Shown: positions 33,651 to 42,800, counted from the first letter of the stretch. The stretch is 64,000 nt of DNA from Jiangella gansuensis DSM 44835 (GCF_000515395.1 NZ_KI911782.1:2478606-2542605); one strand, 5' to 3'. Translations and numbers: made by a program. The notes: a model not told the origin generated them from the sequence alone.

Positions 33651-33701
33651 TCATCGGCGATCCACCCCGCCATGACGGGGCGGATCGCCGATGATCATGG
33701 G
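33644..33701. terminator. Nested perfect hairpin between convergent aroQ and PIN toxin
   Basis: Outer arms 33644-33663 (CCCATGATCATCGGCGATCC) and 33682-33701 are perfect 20-bp complements; an inner CCCCG/CGGGG stem sits in the loop with terminal CCATGA. It includes the aroQ stop codon (33648-33650) and ends four bases before the stop of the opposing toxin gene, so it can terminate both transcripts. The ATGATCAT core resembles hairpin family C at 22818. Confidence 0.7.
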
Positions 33702-33704
33702 ATG

Positions 33705-34163
33705 TCAGGGCAGGGGAGCGCGGTCGACGAAGCCGAGGTCGGCGGCGGCCGCCCGCTGGTCGGGGTCGTAGGACGCGAAGCCGAGGTCTTCGCCCGGGCC
33801 GGCGAGGGGCCGCGCGGCAAGGTGGGCGACGGCCAGGTGGAGCGAGTCGAGGGCGCGGATGCCGAAGCGCCGCACGAGCACTCGCGCCGTGTTCTCGGTG
33901 TCCAGCGTGTCGGCTCGGACCAGCGCGATCGGCCCGGTGGGTGACACCTCCTCGTAGAGCTTCGCCAGGAGCGTGTCGACGTCGCCGATGCGCCGGCTGC
34001 GCGCTGCCCGGACCAGCGTCGACGACACCTCGAGCAGCGCCAGGGTGGACGTCATGAGGACCGAGCGGCTCTCCACCAGCCGGCGGGCGGCGGCGTGCTC
34101 CGGTTCGTCGGCGAGATAGGAACGGACCAGCACCGACGAGTCGACGTAGGTGAGGGTGGTCAT
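33705..34163 (-). CDS. PIN-domain toxin (module 2)
   Basis: 152 residues. PIN marks: Asp in LTYVDSSVLVRSYLADE, Glu in ALLEVSSTLVRA, Asp in GIRALDSLHLAVAHLA, and FASYDPDQRAAAADLGF near the C terminus. The YVDSSVLVR start and RALDSLHLA motif place it with VapC-like ribonucleases common in actinobacteria. Its ATG overlaps the antitoxin stop by four bases. RNA target unknown. Confidence 0.9.
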   Translation of the reverse strand: MTTLTYVDSSVLVRSYLADEPEHAAARRLVESRSVLMTSTLALLEVSSTLVRAARSRRIGDVDTLLAKLYEEVSPTGPIALVRADTLDTENTARVLVRRFGIRALDSLHLAVAHLAARPLAGPGEDLGFASYDPDQRAAAADLGFVDRAPLP

Positions 34164-34465
34164 CGGCCGTCGGACCAGAGCTCGTCGACGACGGGGCCGA
34201 CGCCTTCGGTGGCCCGCAACGCCGTCGTGAACCGCTGCGGCGACACCGGCGGCGCCGGACTCTCGACCAGGATGCCCAGCTCCCGGGCCTTCTCGCGCAG
34301 CTCATGGCGGCGGGCGTCGACATCGTCGGCCGACGGCGGCGGTGGCGGTGCGGCGGCGGAGAGGACCTTGTTGGCCAGGGCGTTGATGGAGACGCCCTCG
34401 CGCTTGGCGCGCGCGGACAGCCGCCGGTGGAGATCATCGGGGATTCGCAGCAGCAGCTGGCGCAT
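34160..34465 (-). CDS. Ribbon-helix-helix antitoxin (module 2)
   Basis: 101 residues, ATG 34465. The first 40 residues are a ribbon-helix-helix unit of the Arc/HicB-like type: RQLLLRIPDDLHRRLSARAK followed by REGVSINALANKVLSAA. A proline-rich linker (PPPPPSADDVD) and an acidic C-terminal tail follow, expected to bind the toxin. It precedes and overlaps the PIN toxin gene. A TATCAC...GTGATA inverted repeat lies just upstream. Confidence 0.85.
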   Translation of the reverse strand: MRQLLLRIPDDLHRRLSARAKREGVSINALANKVLSAAAPPPPPSADDVDARRHELREKARELGILVESPAPPVSPQRFTTALRATEGVGPVVDELWSDGR

Positions 34466-34475
34466 GCCGGGATGA

Positions 34476-34498
34476 TATCACCACGACATGGCGTGATA
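34476..34498 (-). promoter_or_regulatory. Inverted repeat TATCAC-11-GTGATA upstream of RHH antitoxin
   Basis: Arms 34476-34481 and 34493-34498 flank an 11-base spacer, ending 11 bases before the antitoxin ATG at 34465. RHH antitoxins bind such short repeats as dimers of dimers; likely the module's operator. Confidence 0.45.
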
Positions 34499-34512
34499 GC
34501 AAGATCCAGCGG

Positions 34513-34986
34513 CTACAGGGCGTCGAGGAAACGCCGGGCGTCGCGGGTGTTCATGCCGGTGCGGTCCTTGAGGAGGCGGATGGCGGCAGTGCGGCGCAGC
34601 CGGTCCTGGTGCACCAGGCTGCGCAAGGTGGACAGCAGCTCCGCATCGACGGCGGCCCGCCGCTGGGCGTGGGAGGGTGCCGCGGTGCTGGCGGGCTCCG
34701 GCTCGGGAAAGACCTGGCCGGCCTGGAGCGCGTACACGATCGCGGTAGCCTGCGGTACGGGCAGAGCTGCCCGCTTCTGCAGGTGCTTCACGGCTTGGTC
34801 GGTGTTGCCCCTCGTGGCGAGGTCGCGGACCTCCTCCTGCAGGTCGCGACCCAGGCGCACGCCGGGAGGGGGAGTGAGAGGGGAAGAAGACGTCGGTGCG
34901 GTTCTGGTCTGCGGGCCCTGCCGAATGACCAAAAAGCTCATGACGAGGGCCAGGATGACGATGACGATCAGGCCGAGAATGAGCAT
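34513..34986 (-). CDS. Membrane-anchored protein with two L7/L12 C-terminal-like motifs
   Basis: About 157 residues from ATG 34986 (an in-frame TTG at 34992 would add two residues). A single N-terminal membrane helix (LILGLIVIVILALVMSFLVI) is followed by a Thr/Ser/Pro linker. Two segments share the alpha-helical pattern of the ribosomal bL12 C-terminal domain (x-K-I-x-A-I-K-x-x-R-x-x-T-G-L-x-L-x-E-A-K): LATRGNTDQAVKHLQKRAAL with PVPQATAIVYAL, and HQDRLRRTAAIRLLKDRTGM with NTRDARRFLDAL. I do not recognise a named family. The resemblance is by eye only and weak; a role is not inferred. The gene is divergent from the M24 peptidase. Confidence 0.7.
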   Translation of the reverse strand: MLILGLIVIVILALVMSFLVIRQGPQTRTAPTSSSPLTPPPGVRLGRDLQEEVRDLATRGNTDQAVKHLQKRAALPVPQATAIVYALQAGQVFPEPEPASTAAPSHAQRRAAVDAELLSTLRSLVHQDRLRRTAAIRLLKDRTGMNTRDARRFLDAL

Positions 34987-35090
34987 GATCAACAGACTAG
35001 TCGAGCCGTGATCAACTGCGAAGCGCCTATCTCAAGTATTGAAATGACCTCGTATCTGCGCTGGATACAGGCCTGGAAAGGGCTGGTGAG

Positions 35091-36200
35091 ATGTCGGAGA
35101 ACCACGCACGGCGACGCGCCGAGCTGGCGAAGCAACTGGCTGATGACAAGATTGATACAGCTCTAGTCACAAACCTGGTGAACGTCCGTTACCTGACGGG
35201 CCTCGACAGCAGTAACGCGGCTTTGCTCCTGACGGCGGACGGGTCGGCAGTACTGGCGACTGATGGTCGATATGCTACGGCCGCGCGGGCCGCGGCTCCA
35301 GACGTGGAGCTGGTGATCGAGCGGAGTGTCGCGGCACATCTGGCCGCCCGGGCAGCGAAGTCCGGCAGTGTGCGGCTGGCGGTCGAGGAACACGCTGTCA
35401 CCCTCGAGCTGTGGCACTCGATCGAGAACGCCCTGGACGGCGCGGGCGGCAGCACCATCGACGTCGGCCACCTGGGCCGCGCGGTCGAGAAGCTGCGCGC
35501 GGTAAAGGACGAGGACGAACTGGCTCTGCTGGCCGAGGCGTGCGCCGTGTCGTGCCGAGCGCTGGAGGACCTCTACGCCGCGGGCGGGTTCGTCGGGCGC
35601 AGCGAGAAGCAGATCGCCCGTGACCTGGAGTGGCGGATGTTCGGCCACGGTGCCGACGGCATCGCCTTCGAGACCATCGTGGCCACCGGGCCGCACAGCG
35701 CGATCCCGCATCACCGCCCGACCGACCGCGTCGTCGAACGCGGCGACCTGCTGAAGATCGACTTCGGTGCCTCCTACCGCGGCTACCACGCCGACTGCAC
35801 CCGTACGTCCGTCGTCGGCGCGCAGCCGCAGGACTGGCAGCGCGAGATCTACGACCTCGTTGCCGACGCGCAGCGCGCCGGTCGCGAAGCCGTCAAGGTG
35901 GGGGACGACTGCGTCGCGGTCGACCGCGCCAGCCGTGAGATCATCGACGGCGCCGGGTACAAGGAGAACTTCGGGCACGGTACCGGGCACGGCGTCGGCC
36001 TGGAGGTCCACGAGGCGCCGACGCTCGGGTACTCCGCGACGGGTACACTGTCCGATCGCATGGCGGTGACCGTCGAGCCGGGGATCTACCTTCCGGAACG
36101 CGGCGGAGTCCGCATCGAGGACACACTGGTGGTTCGGGCTGCCGGCGGTCCGCAGCTGCTCACACCGACCACCAAGGACCTGCTGGTCCTGGACGCGTGA
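35091..36200 (+). CDS. M24-family Xaa-Pro aminopeptidase / prolidase
   Basis: 369 residues, ATG 35091. N-terminal creatinase-like domain ([40 protein letters not shown]) and C-terminal pita-bread domain. All five dinuclear metal ligands are visible: Asp in [12 protein letters not shown], Asp in YHADCTRTS, His in [16 protein letters not shown], Glu in [13 protein letters not shown] and Glu in VRIEDTLVV. The enzyme removes N-terminal residues before proline or splits X-Pro dipeptides in the cytoplasm. Position directly before efp and nusB, downstream of the aro genes, is the conserved actinobacterial order (Rv2535c-Rv2533c). I leave the symbol open between pepP and pepQ. Confidence 0.93.
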   Translation: MSENHARRRAELAKQLADDKIDTALVTNLVNVRYLTGLDSSNAALLLTADGSAVLATDGRYATAARAAAPDVELVIERSVAAHLAARAAKSGSVRLAVEEHAVTLELWHSIENALDGAGGSTIDVGHLGRAVEKLRAVKDEDELALLAEACAVSCRALEDLYAAGGFVGRSEKQIARDLEWRMFGHGADGIAFETIVATGPHSAIPHHRPTDRVVERGDLLKIDFGASYRGYHADCTRTSVVGAQPQDWQREIYDLVADAQRAGREAVKVGDDCVAVDRASREIIDGAGYKENFGHGTGHGVGLEVHEAPTLGYSATGTLSDRMAVTVEPGIYLPERGGVRIEDTLVVRAAGGPQLLTPTTKDLLVLDA

Positions 36201-36267
36201 CCGCCGCCGCGAGCAGGCGGCGGAGCGTGGTCCTGGACGGCATCGACGACGAGAAGGCAACGACGAC

Positions 36268-36828
36268 GTGGCGACGACGAACGACCTGAAGAACGGCCTG
36301 GTACTCAACCTCGACGGCCAACTGTGGAGCGTGGTGGAGTTCCAGCACGTCAAGCCCGGCAAGGGCGGCGCCTTCGTGCGCACCAAGTTGAAGAACGTGC
36401 TGTCGGGCAAGGTGGTCGACAAGACGTTCAACGCCGGCGTGAAGGTCGAGACCGCCAACGTCGACCGGCGGGAGATGACCTACCTGTACCGCGACGGCGA
36501 GGACTTCGTGTTCATGGACACGCAGACCTACGACCAGTCGCACGTGTCGGCGGCCACCGTCGGCAACGCGGAGAACTTCATGCTGGAGAACCAGGACGCC
36601 ACCGTCGGACTGCACGACGGCACGCCCCTGTTCGTGGAGCTTCCCGCGTCGGTCGTCCTGACCGTCGAGTACACCGAGCCGGGCCTGCAGGGCGACCGCT
36701 CCACCGGCGGCAGCAAGCCCGCTCGGCTGGAGACCGGCTACGAGATCCAGGTGCCGCTGTTCATCACGACCGGCGAGAAGGTCAAGGTCGACACTCGCGA
36801 CGGGTCGTACCTCGGCCGAGCCACCTGA
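36268..36828 (+). CDS. efp: Translation elongation factor P
   Basis: 186 residues, GTG 36268 ([20 protein letters not shown]). EF-P binds between P and E sites and rescues ribosomes stalled at polyproline. Three OB-like domains are present; the tip loop reads [13 protein letters not shown], where most actinobacterial relatives I recall have KPGKGPAFVR, so the residue after the second Gly differs. C-terminal signature [20 protein letters not shown] is intact. It lies 67 bases after the M24 peptidase and 12 bases before nusB. Confidence 0.97.
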   Translation: MATTNDLKNGLVLNLDGQLWSVVEFQHVKPGKGGAFVRTKLKNVLSGKVVDKTFNAGVKVETANVDRREMTYLYRDGEDFVFMDTQTYDQSHVSAATVGNAENFMLENQDATVGLHDGTPLFVELPASVVLTVEYTEPGLQGDRSTGGSKPARLETGYEIQVPLFITTGEKVKVDTRDGSYLGRAT

Positions 36829-36840
36829 CGGGCGGCCCGG

Positions 36841-37251
36841 ATGCCCGCGAGGAGCCGTGCCCGCAAGCGCGCGCTCGACGTCCTGTACGAGTCCGAGATG
36901 CGCGGCCTGGGTCTCGGCGCCACGCTGTCGCATCGGATGGCTGCCGCCGAGCAGCCGCTCAACGAATACACCGTCGCCCTGGTCGAGGGCGTCATCGCGC
37001 ACCGGGAACGCATCGACGAGCTGATCTCGACCTACGCACAGGGCTGGACGCTCGAGCGGATGCCGGCGGTCGACCGCAATGTGCTGCGCATCGGCGTCTT
37101 CGAGGTGCTCTACCGCGACGACGTCCCCGACCCGGTGGCGCTGGACGAGGCCGTGTCGCTGGCCCGTGAGCTGTCGACCGAGCAGTCCCCGACGTTCGTC
37201 AACGGGCTGCTCGGCCGGCTGGTCGAGATCAAGCCGAGCCTCACCCTCTGA
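36841..37251 (+). CDS. nusB: Transcription antitermination protein NusB
   Basis: 136 residues, ATG 36841. All-helical RNA-binding protein that joins NusE (S10) on boxA RNA for rRNA antitermination. Visible: RSRARKRALDVLYESEMRGL (N-terminal basic RNA-binding helix), QGWTLERMPAVDRNVLRIGV, FEVLYRDDVPDPVALDEAVS and SPTFVNGLLGRL. It closes the pepP-efp-nusB group and is followed by repeat A copy 4, which could also end the transcript. Confidence 0.96.
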   Translation: MPARSRARKRALDVLYESEMRGLGLGATLSHRMAAAEQPLNEYTVALVEGVIAHRERIDELISTYAQGWTLERMPAVDRNVLRIGVFEVLYRDDVPDPVALDEAVSLARELSTEQSPTFVNGLLGRLVEIKPSLTL

Positions 37252-37260
37252 CGCCCTCGG

Positions 37261-37330
37261 AAATGATCACGTGCACCATGGGTGCTCCCGCTTCACCATG
37301 CATGCGTACCTGATGAAGCGGGAGTTCGCC
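37261..37330 (+). repeat. Palindromic repeat family A, copy 4
   Basis: AAATGATCACGTGCACCATG, GGTGCTCCCGCTTCACCATG, CATGCGTACC, TGATGAAGCGGGAG. The stem is CTCCCGCTTCA / TGAAGCGGGAG with a mismatched top. It begins ten bases after the nusB stop. Confidence 0.85.
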
Positions 37331-37380
37331 GGCGAGAGCCGGCCCGCGGGCGTCCGCAGGCGTGAGCCTCCAGCGGGGCG

Positions 37381-38406
37381 TCACTCCGGTGGGCGGCGCA
37401 TCCGGTTGCTGAGGTTGTCGAACAGCTTCCCACCGGCGTCGCCGACCCCGCTGACGACGTCGCGCAACGTCGAGATCAGCGGGTCCGCGGTGCGGTTCCA
37501 CGACTCCTGGTAGGACTTCGCGGCGTTGCGGACCTCCTGATTGATGGAGGCGTCGCGGTCGTCGGTGCGACGGGGATAGTCACCGGCGAGGATGCGGCTG
37601 TACTCGCCGGAGGCGGCCCAGAGATCGAGTTCCGCCAGCCGGACGACGGCGTGCGGGTGGGTGCGGCCCATCAGGCTCAGTAGCTTGATGACGCCGTCGC
37701 GAGCGTCCTCGCCGGCGTCGTACTCGCGGGCCTGCTGCAGGAACGCGTCGACGCTCATCTCGCCGAGCCGAGAGCCACCGGCCATCTTCATCAGCGCCCG
37801 CTTGGCGGCATCGGGGTCCTGCGAGGTCAGCAGTCCGGCGCGGTCACACGACAGTTCGGACTTGCGGTGCCATTCCTCCAGCGCGAGCACGATGGCGCGC
37901 AGCCCCATGTATCCGAGCGGGATCCAGGCCACCCGCAGCGCGAGGTTGGTCAGCGCCAGCAGGAGCGTCCGATAGACGGCGTGCCCGGACAGGATGTGCC
38001 CGACCTCGTGCCCGACGGCGAAGCGCCGCTCCTCGGCGTCGAGGAGGTCGAACAGGCCGGTACTCACGACGATGAACGGCCGGTCGGTTCCGATGGCCAT
38101 GGCCCGCGGGTACGGGTCGGAGATGATGTACAGCTCGGGCCGTTCCGGGAGGTCCAGGATGTGGGTGGCGTCGACGACGTCCTGGTAGACGTCGCGGAAC
38201 TGCGTCTCGCCGACCCGGACCCCGCCGGCGAGGTAGTGCAGGCGCAGGCTGCGCTCGCTGAACAGGCCGGACATCTTCTTCAGGACGGTGTCGAAGCCGC
38301 GCAGCGACCGCATGGCGACCAGGGCGCCGCGATCGGCCGGGTGCTCGTAGGCGCGGGAGCTGATGTCGGGGAATCTGACTCGGCTGCGATCGGGCTCAGT
38401 CGTCAT
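37381..38406 (-). CDS. M48-family (HtpX/Ste24-like) membrane metalloprotease
   Basis: 341 residues, ATG 38406. The zinc motif HEXXH is visible in RRFAVGHEVGHILSGHAVYR, with the third ligand Glu in WHRKSELSCDRAGLL about 55 residues later. Two hydrophobic stretches (TLLLALTNLALRVAWIPLGY; MGLRAIVLALEE) flank the site. The C-terminal part (DRDASINQEVRNAAKSYQES; GGKLFDNLSNRMRRPPE) is charged and helical. Expected role is proteolysis of membrane or envelope proteins in quality control. The gene is bounded by repeat A copies 4 and 5 and convergent with nusB. Confidence 0.9.
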   Translation of the reverse strand: MTTEPDRSRVRFPDISSRAYEHPADRGALVAMRSLRGFDTVLKKMSGLFSERSLRLHYLAGGVRVGETQFRDVYQDVVDATHILDLPERPELYIISDPYPRAMAIGTDRPFIVVSTGLFDLLDAEERRFAVGHEVGHILSGHAVYRTLLLALTNLALRVAWIPLGYMGLRAIVLALEEWHRKSELSCDRAGLLTSQDPDAAKRALMKMAGGSRLGEMSVDAFLQQAREYDAGEDARDGVIKLLSLMGRTHPHAVVRLAELDLWAASGEYSRILAGDYPRRTDDRDASINQEVRNAAKSYQESWNRTADPLISTLRDVVSGVGDAGGKLFDNLSNRMRRPPE

Positions 38407-38467
38407 TCAGTCATCGTAGGCCGACGGGCGCTCCGGCGGCCCGGAGCCGGCCCGGCGGATTCGGGCC

Positions 38468-38546
38468 ATCACCATGGGTTCTCCCGCTTCACCAGGTAAG
38501 CATTCCTGGTGAAGCGGGAGCACGCATGGTGGACGTGATCATTTCC
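38468..38546 (-). repeat. Palindromic repeat family A, copy 5 (longest intact stem, reverse orientation)
   Basis: The left arm CACCATGGGTTCTCCCGCTT plus CACCAGG pairs with the right arm CCTGGTGAAGCGGGAGCACG plus CATGGTG: 27-bp arms with two mismatches around loop TAAGCATT. The TGATCA end (GGACGTGATCATTTCC) is on the right, so the element reads on the minus strand. It lies between the M48 and S8 protease genes. Confidence 0.9.
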
Positions 38547-38563
38547 CGGCGGGGCGGGGGAGC

Positions 38564-41500
38564 TCACTCCACGGCGACCACCGTCTGGTTCTCGGTGCCG
38601 GCGTAACCGACCGTGCCCAGGTAGGGCACGCCCTCGTCCAGGCCGCTCCAGCTCACCGTCACCTTCGCGGGGCGGGCGGCCCGGCCGGGCACCGGGTCCG
38701 GGCTGACCGTCGCGTTGCCGGTGGCGTCGGCGCCCACGGCGAACGTGCGGAGGCTGAAGTCGACCGGCACGCCACCGGGGCTCGAGAACATGTGCACCAG
38801 GACGTGGTAGGTGCCGGCCTCCGGCGCGGTCAGGTCGACGAGCTCGCTGGCCGCTCCGGTGGCGCCGTTGACCGGCAGCTCGGAGCCGTCCGGGCCGAAG
38901 ACGAACATGTCGTAGTCGGCCGCCTCGTCACCGGCGCGCAGGTCGACCCGGGCCAGGGACGTCCCCGACGGCACCTCGAACGGCACCAGCTGCGAGGACG
39001 TGTTGCCGTCCGGGTCCGCCGACTCGCCGGGGGTCAGGGTGCCGTCGGTGACCTCGCCCGGCACGAGGCCACGCAGGGTGAGGTCGACGTCGCCGCTGGC
39101 GGCCGGGGTGGCCTCGTAGGTCAGCTCGCCGGTGCTGCCGGTGCCGGACACCTCGGCCGGCGCGGACACGGCGACCGGCCGGGCCACGATGGGGCTGCGC
39201 GCGGTGGTGCCGCCGCCGCTCCAGGTCAGCGAGCCGTGGGCGTACTCGTCCAGCGGCGCGGAGGTGCGGGTGAGGGTCACCTCGAACGTCTTGGTCTGCC
39301 CCGGGCGGCCGAAGTACAGCACCGACGGGGTCACCCGGGCGGTGAAGCCGGGCACCGACACCGACGCGCGGTACAGGCCGGGCGTGAGGGCCGTTACCGT
39401 TCGAGTCACGGTCTGCTTGCCGGGCAGCGACCCGACCGCGATGGACGGCTGATTGAGGTCGGACGGGTCGATCGGCTCGACGCCCGGGATGCCGGTGTCC
39501 TCGCCGGTGCCCTCGATGAACGACAGCCAGTCGTCGACGCCGGACTCGTAGACCAGGCCGGGGGAGAGGAACCGGGACGGGTCGACGTGGCCGGCTCCGG
39601 CGTGGAAGCGGTCGCGGTCCACGCCGCCGTCGGCGGTCTGCAGGTCGTACGCGGTGGTCATCATCGCCGACTTGACGGCCATGGCCGACCACTCCGGCTG
39701 AGCGCCTCGGATGAGGGCGGCCAGTCCGGCGACGTGCGGCGAGGCCATGGACGTGCCGGAGACGAAGTCGAAGTCGTTGCCGCCGTGCGGGGCCGGGGCC
39801 ACCGCGGCGAGCACGTCGACGCCGGGTGCGGCGATGTCGGGCTTGAGCACGTCGCCGCCGTTGGCCAGGGCCGGCCCGCGGGAGGAGAACCCGGCAAGCA
39901 CCGGTGCCGGCGTGGGCGGCAGGTCGGTCTGGTCGCCCACCAGCAGCGCCGCGGTGGCGCCGTCGGTGCCGGCGTACTCGCGCACCACGGCGGCGGCGTC
40001 GGCGGCCAGGTGCGTGGTGGGGATGACGTGGAAGTCGGCGTTGACCGTCTCGGCCGGGGCGACGTTGCCGAGCACGGAGCCGACGCCGCCGGCGCGCTGC
40101 ACCTCGGCGGACTTGGCCACCCGGTCGTAGGCGCCGCGGTCGCAGAGGACGAGGGCACCGGCGGCCTGGGCGGCGTCCAGGGTCTCCGGTGCGCACAGGG
40201 CGGCCTGGGCCGGGTCGGCGCCGTCCACGGCGATGTCACGCGCGTAGACCAGCGGGGTCTGCTCGGGCACCCCGACGTCGCTGATCATGGCGCCGCGGAA
40301 GCGCTGCCCGTCACCGAGTTCGACGGTGCCCTCGTAGGCGACGTGGGTGCTGGCGGCCACGGTGGTCAGCCACGGGCTGTTGTGCGCGACCGTGGACGCG
40401 TCCGGCCCGCTGTTGCCGGCGGACACTGCGACGAAGATGTCGGCCGATGCCGCCGACATGAACGCCAGCTCGACCGGGTCGATCACGGTGTCGGTGGCGC
40501 CGGAGATGGAGTAGTTGATGACGTCGACGCCGTCGAGGATGGCTTGGTCGATGGCGGCCACGGAGTCGGACGGGTAACAGCCGCCGGTCGAGGCGTCGTC
40601 GTCCTCCCAGCACACCTTGTAGGCGGCGACGGCCGCGCCCGGCGCCATGCCGGAGCCGCTGCCGAAATCGCGGCCGTTGACCGACATCGGGACGTCGTGG
40701 TTGCCGGCCGCGGTGCTGGCGGTGTGGGTGCCGTGGCCGTCGCCGTCGCGGGTGGAGATGCGTTCGTCGGGGTCGCGGTGCTCCGGCGGGACGTTGGCGA
40801 CGAAGCCGTCCTCGAAGTACCGCGCCGAGACCAGCTTGGAGTTGCAAAGGTCGGCGGTCCAGTCCTCGCCCGGCTCGCATTCGCCGGTGAACAGCTCGCC
40901 GTCGGCCTTCAGCATGGCCGTCTCAGTGTCGGACGTGCGGTATGGCACGCCGACCTCGTCGGACGGCTCATCGCCCAACTCGGCGCCGGCGAACGACGCG
41001 CTCTCCGGCCAGATGCCGCTGTCGATCACGCCGACGACGACGCCCCTACCGGCGTCCGCCGGCCCGCCCAGCCCGGCCCATACGCCGTCGTCGCCGGTCA
41101 GGCCGAGGAAGTCGGGGGACTTCACGGTGTCGACCGTGCGCGGGGTGTCGGGGACGACGGCGAGGACACCGGGGTCGGCGGCCAGGTCGGCGGCTTGCTC
41201 ACCGGACAGTTCGGCGGCGAACCCGTTGACCGCGACCGTGTATTGGTACAGCGGGTCGGCGCCGACGGCGTCGGCGACGGCGTCCTGGCGTTCGCGCAGG
41301 TGACCGCGGTAGTCGCGGACGGCGCGGGACTCCGCGCGCATCTTCTCGCCCTCGGCCGGCGCTGTTGCGCGCAGCCCGGCGACGCCGCCCTCGTAGGTGG
41401 CGGCCGGCGGTTCGGTGAGCACGACGACGTAGGAACCGTCGCCGTAGCTGGACGGCGACGGCGACACTGCGCCACCGCCGTCGGGAACGGCCAGGGCAAG

Positions 41501-41599
41501 GCTGCCGGCGGCGAGCGTGGTGGCTGCCAGTACGCCGGTGGCCGCGGTGGCGGCCAGCCGGCCGCGGCGGCGATGGTGCGGCGTGGTCGGGTTCGACAC
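38564..41599 (-). CDS. Secreted S8 subtilisin-like serine protease, multidomain
   Basis: 1011 residues from GTG 41599, with GGGAGG at seven-base spacing. Signal peptide 1-36 (RLAATAATGVLAATTLAAGS), then an I9 propeptide (YVVVLTEPPAATYEGG; YTVAVNGFAAELSGEQAADL). Catalytic triad: Asp in VVVGVIDSGIWPES, His in DGDGHGTHTASTAAGNHDVP, Ser in SGTSMASPHVAGLAALIRGA; a PA domain is inserted between His and Ser. Oxyanion Asn lies in AVSAGNSGPDAS. An Fn3-like domain and a C-terminal PPC-like domain (YDMFVFGPDGSELPVNGATG) follow. The layout is that of cucumisin-type subtilases. Divergent from an ABC/two-component operon. Confidence 0.95.
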   Translation of the reverse strand: MSNPTTPHHRRRGRLAATAATGVLAATTLAAGSLALAVPDGGGAVSPSPSSYGDGSYVVVLTEPPAATYEGGVAGLRATAPAEGEKMRAESRAVRDYRGHLRERQDAVADAVGADPLYQYTVAVNGFAAELSGEQAADLAADPGVLAVVPDTPRTVDTVKSPDFLGLTGDDGVWAGLGGPADAGRGVVVGVIDSGIWPESASFAGAELGDEPSDEVGVPYRTSDTETAMLKADGELFTGECEPGEDWTADLCNSKLVSARYFEDGFVANVPPEHRDPDERISTRDGDGHGTHTASTAAGNHDVPMSVNGRDFGSGSGMAPGAAVAAYKVCWEDDDASTGGCYPSDSVAAIDQAILDGVDVINYSISGATDTVIDPVELAFMSAASADIFVAVSAGNSGPDASTVAHNSPWLTTVAASTHVAYEGTVELGDGQRFRGAMISDVGVPEQTPLVYARDIAVDGADPAQAALCAPETLDAAQAAGALVLCDRGAYDRVAKSAEVQRAGGVGSVLGNVAPAETVNADFHVIPTTHLAADAAAVVREYAGTDGATAALLVGDQTDLPPTPAPVLAGFSSRGPALANGGDVLKPDIAAPGVDVLAAVAPAPHGGNDFDFVSGTSMASPHVAGLAALIRGAQPEWSAMAVKSAMMTTAYDLQTADGGVDRDRFHAGAGHVDPSRFLSPGLVYESGVDDWLSFIEGTGEDTGIPGVEPIDPSDLNQPSIAVGSLPGKQTVTRTVTALTPGLYRASVSVPGFTARVTPSVLYFGRPGQTKTFEVTLTRTSAPLDEYAHGSLTWSGGGTTARSPIVARPVAVSAPAEVSGTGSTGELTYEATPAASGDVDLTLRGLVPGEVTDGTLTPGESADPDGNTSSQLVPFEVPSGTSLARVDLRAGDEAADYDMFVFGPDGSELPVNGATGAASELVDLTAPEAGTYHVLVHMFSSPGGVPVDFSLRTFAVGADATGNATVSPDPVPGRAARPAKVTVSWSGLDEGVPYLGTVGYAGTENQTVVAVE

Positions 41600-41867
41600 G
41601 GGCGTCCTCCCGGGGGTGGTGGTCGTCCGGGCCGCCGGTCGCGGGCGGACGCTGCGAGCAGCATGCTCGATGGTCTTGGTCGGCGGGTCAAGGCGAATCG
41701 CCCGAAACGCACCGCCAGCCGCCCGTTCGGCCGACGCGCCCCGGCCGCCCCGGGCCGCGCGGCCATGACATCTGTCATGCCAGTCGATGACACCGTTCAC
41801 GCCGTCGACGCCGTCGCGGGCACCAGGCTTGATGCCATGCCGACACGACACACAGGAGGAGATCGCG

Positions 41868-42800
41868 ATGGGTGACGTCGTCGAAGTCACTGATCTGCGG
41901 CGTAGTTACAGCGGCGGCTTCGAGGCCGTGCGCGGGGTGACGTTCACGGTCGCCCGGGGTGAGTTGTTCGCGCTTCTCGGCACCAACGGTGCTGGGAAGA
42001 CGTCCACTCTGGAACTGGTCGAAGGGCTGGCCCGGCCCAGCGCTGGCCAGGTGCGCGTGCTCGGCGGCGACCCGTACGCGGACCGCGCCACCGTGCGGCC
42101 GCGCATCGGGGTCATGCTGCAACAGGGCGGCTTCCCGCCGGACCTGACGGTGCGCGAGACCGCCCGGATGTGGGCCGGCACGCTGAGCACGCCGCGCCCG
42201 ATCGAGGAGGCGTTGGAGCTGGTCCGGATGATCGACCGCGCCGACGTCGGTATCAAGCAGCTCTCCGGTGGTGAGCGGCGCAGGCTCGACCTGGCGCTGG
42301 CCGTGATGGGCCGCCCGGAGGTGCTGTTCCTCGACGAGCCGACCACCGGTCTGGACCCGGAGAGCCGCCGCGACACGTGGGCGCTGGTGCGGTCGATGCT
42401 CGACGACGGCGTCACGGTCCTGCTGACCACGCACTACCTGGACGAGGCCGAGGAACTGGCCGACCGGCTGGCGATCATGCACAAGGGCCGCGTCGTGCGC
42501 ACCGGGACGGTGGCGGAGGTCGTGGCGACCCAGCCGGCGACGGTGTCGTTCGAGCTCGAGTCGCGCGGTGACCGGCCGCAGCTGCCGGACCTGTCCGGCG
42601 CGCTCGTCGTCGACAACGGCGTCAAGGTCGAGGTGCGCACGGACCGGCTGCAGTCGACGCTGACGACGCTGCTGCTGTGGGCCGCGGAACGGGGCCTGGA
42701 GCTGGACCAGCTGTCCGCCCGGCCGGCGTCGCTGGAGCAGGCGTTCCTGGCGGTCGCCGACGAGGCCGACGTCCCGACGAACGAGGAGGTCTTCGCATGA
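41868..42800 (+). CDS. ABC transporter ATP-binding protein (exporter type)
   Basis: 310 residues; ATG 41868 has AGGAGGAG at good spacing. Walker A LLGTNGAGKTSTLEL, Q-loop VMLQQGGFPPDLTV, ABC signature KQLSGGERRRLDLAL, Walker B EVLFLDEPTTGLDPES and H-loop LLTTHYLDEAEEL are all intact. The C-terminal extension with RLQSTLTTLLLWAAERGLEL is typical of the DrrA/CcmA-like export ATPases. It overlaps the permease gene by four bases and is followed by a kinase/regulator pair, resembling antibiotic- or lipid-stress export modules such as DesKR-linked systems. Substrate unknown. Confidence 0.94.
   Translation: MGDVVEVTDLRRSYSGGFEAVRGVTFTVARGELFALLGTNGAGKTSTLELVEGLARPSAGQVRVLGGDPYADRATVRPRIGVMLQQGGFPPDLTVRETARMWAGTLSTPRPIEEALELVRMIDRADVGIKQLSGGERRRLDLALAVMGRPEVLFLDEPTTGLDPESRRDTWALVRSMLDDGVTVLLTTHYLDEAEELADRLAIMHKGRVVRTGTVAEVVATQPATVSFELESRGDRPQLPDLSGALVVDNGVKVEVRTDRLQSTLTTLLLWAAERGLELDQLSARPASLEQAFLAVADEADVPTNEEVFA

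Noticed and set aside
41600-41867. Regulatory element between subtilase and ABC operon
   Set aside because: I found no convincing inverted repeat or promoter pair by eye in this region.
38792-41875. 1027-codon + strand frame opposite the subtilase
   Set aside because: Gly/Arg/Val-rich with no motifs; the minus-strand frame has the complete Asp/His/Ser triad and signal peptide.
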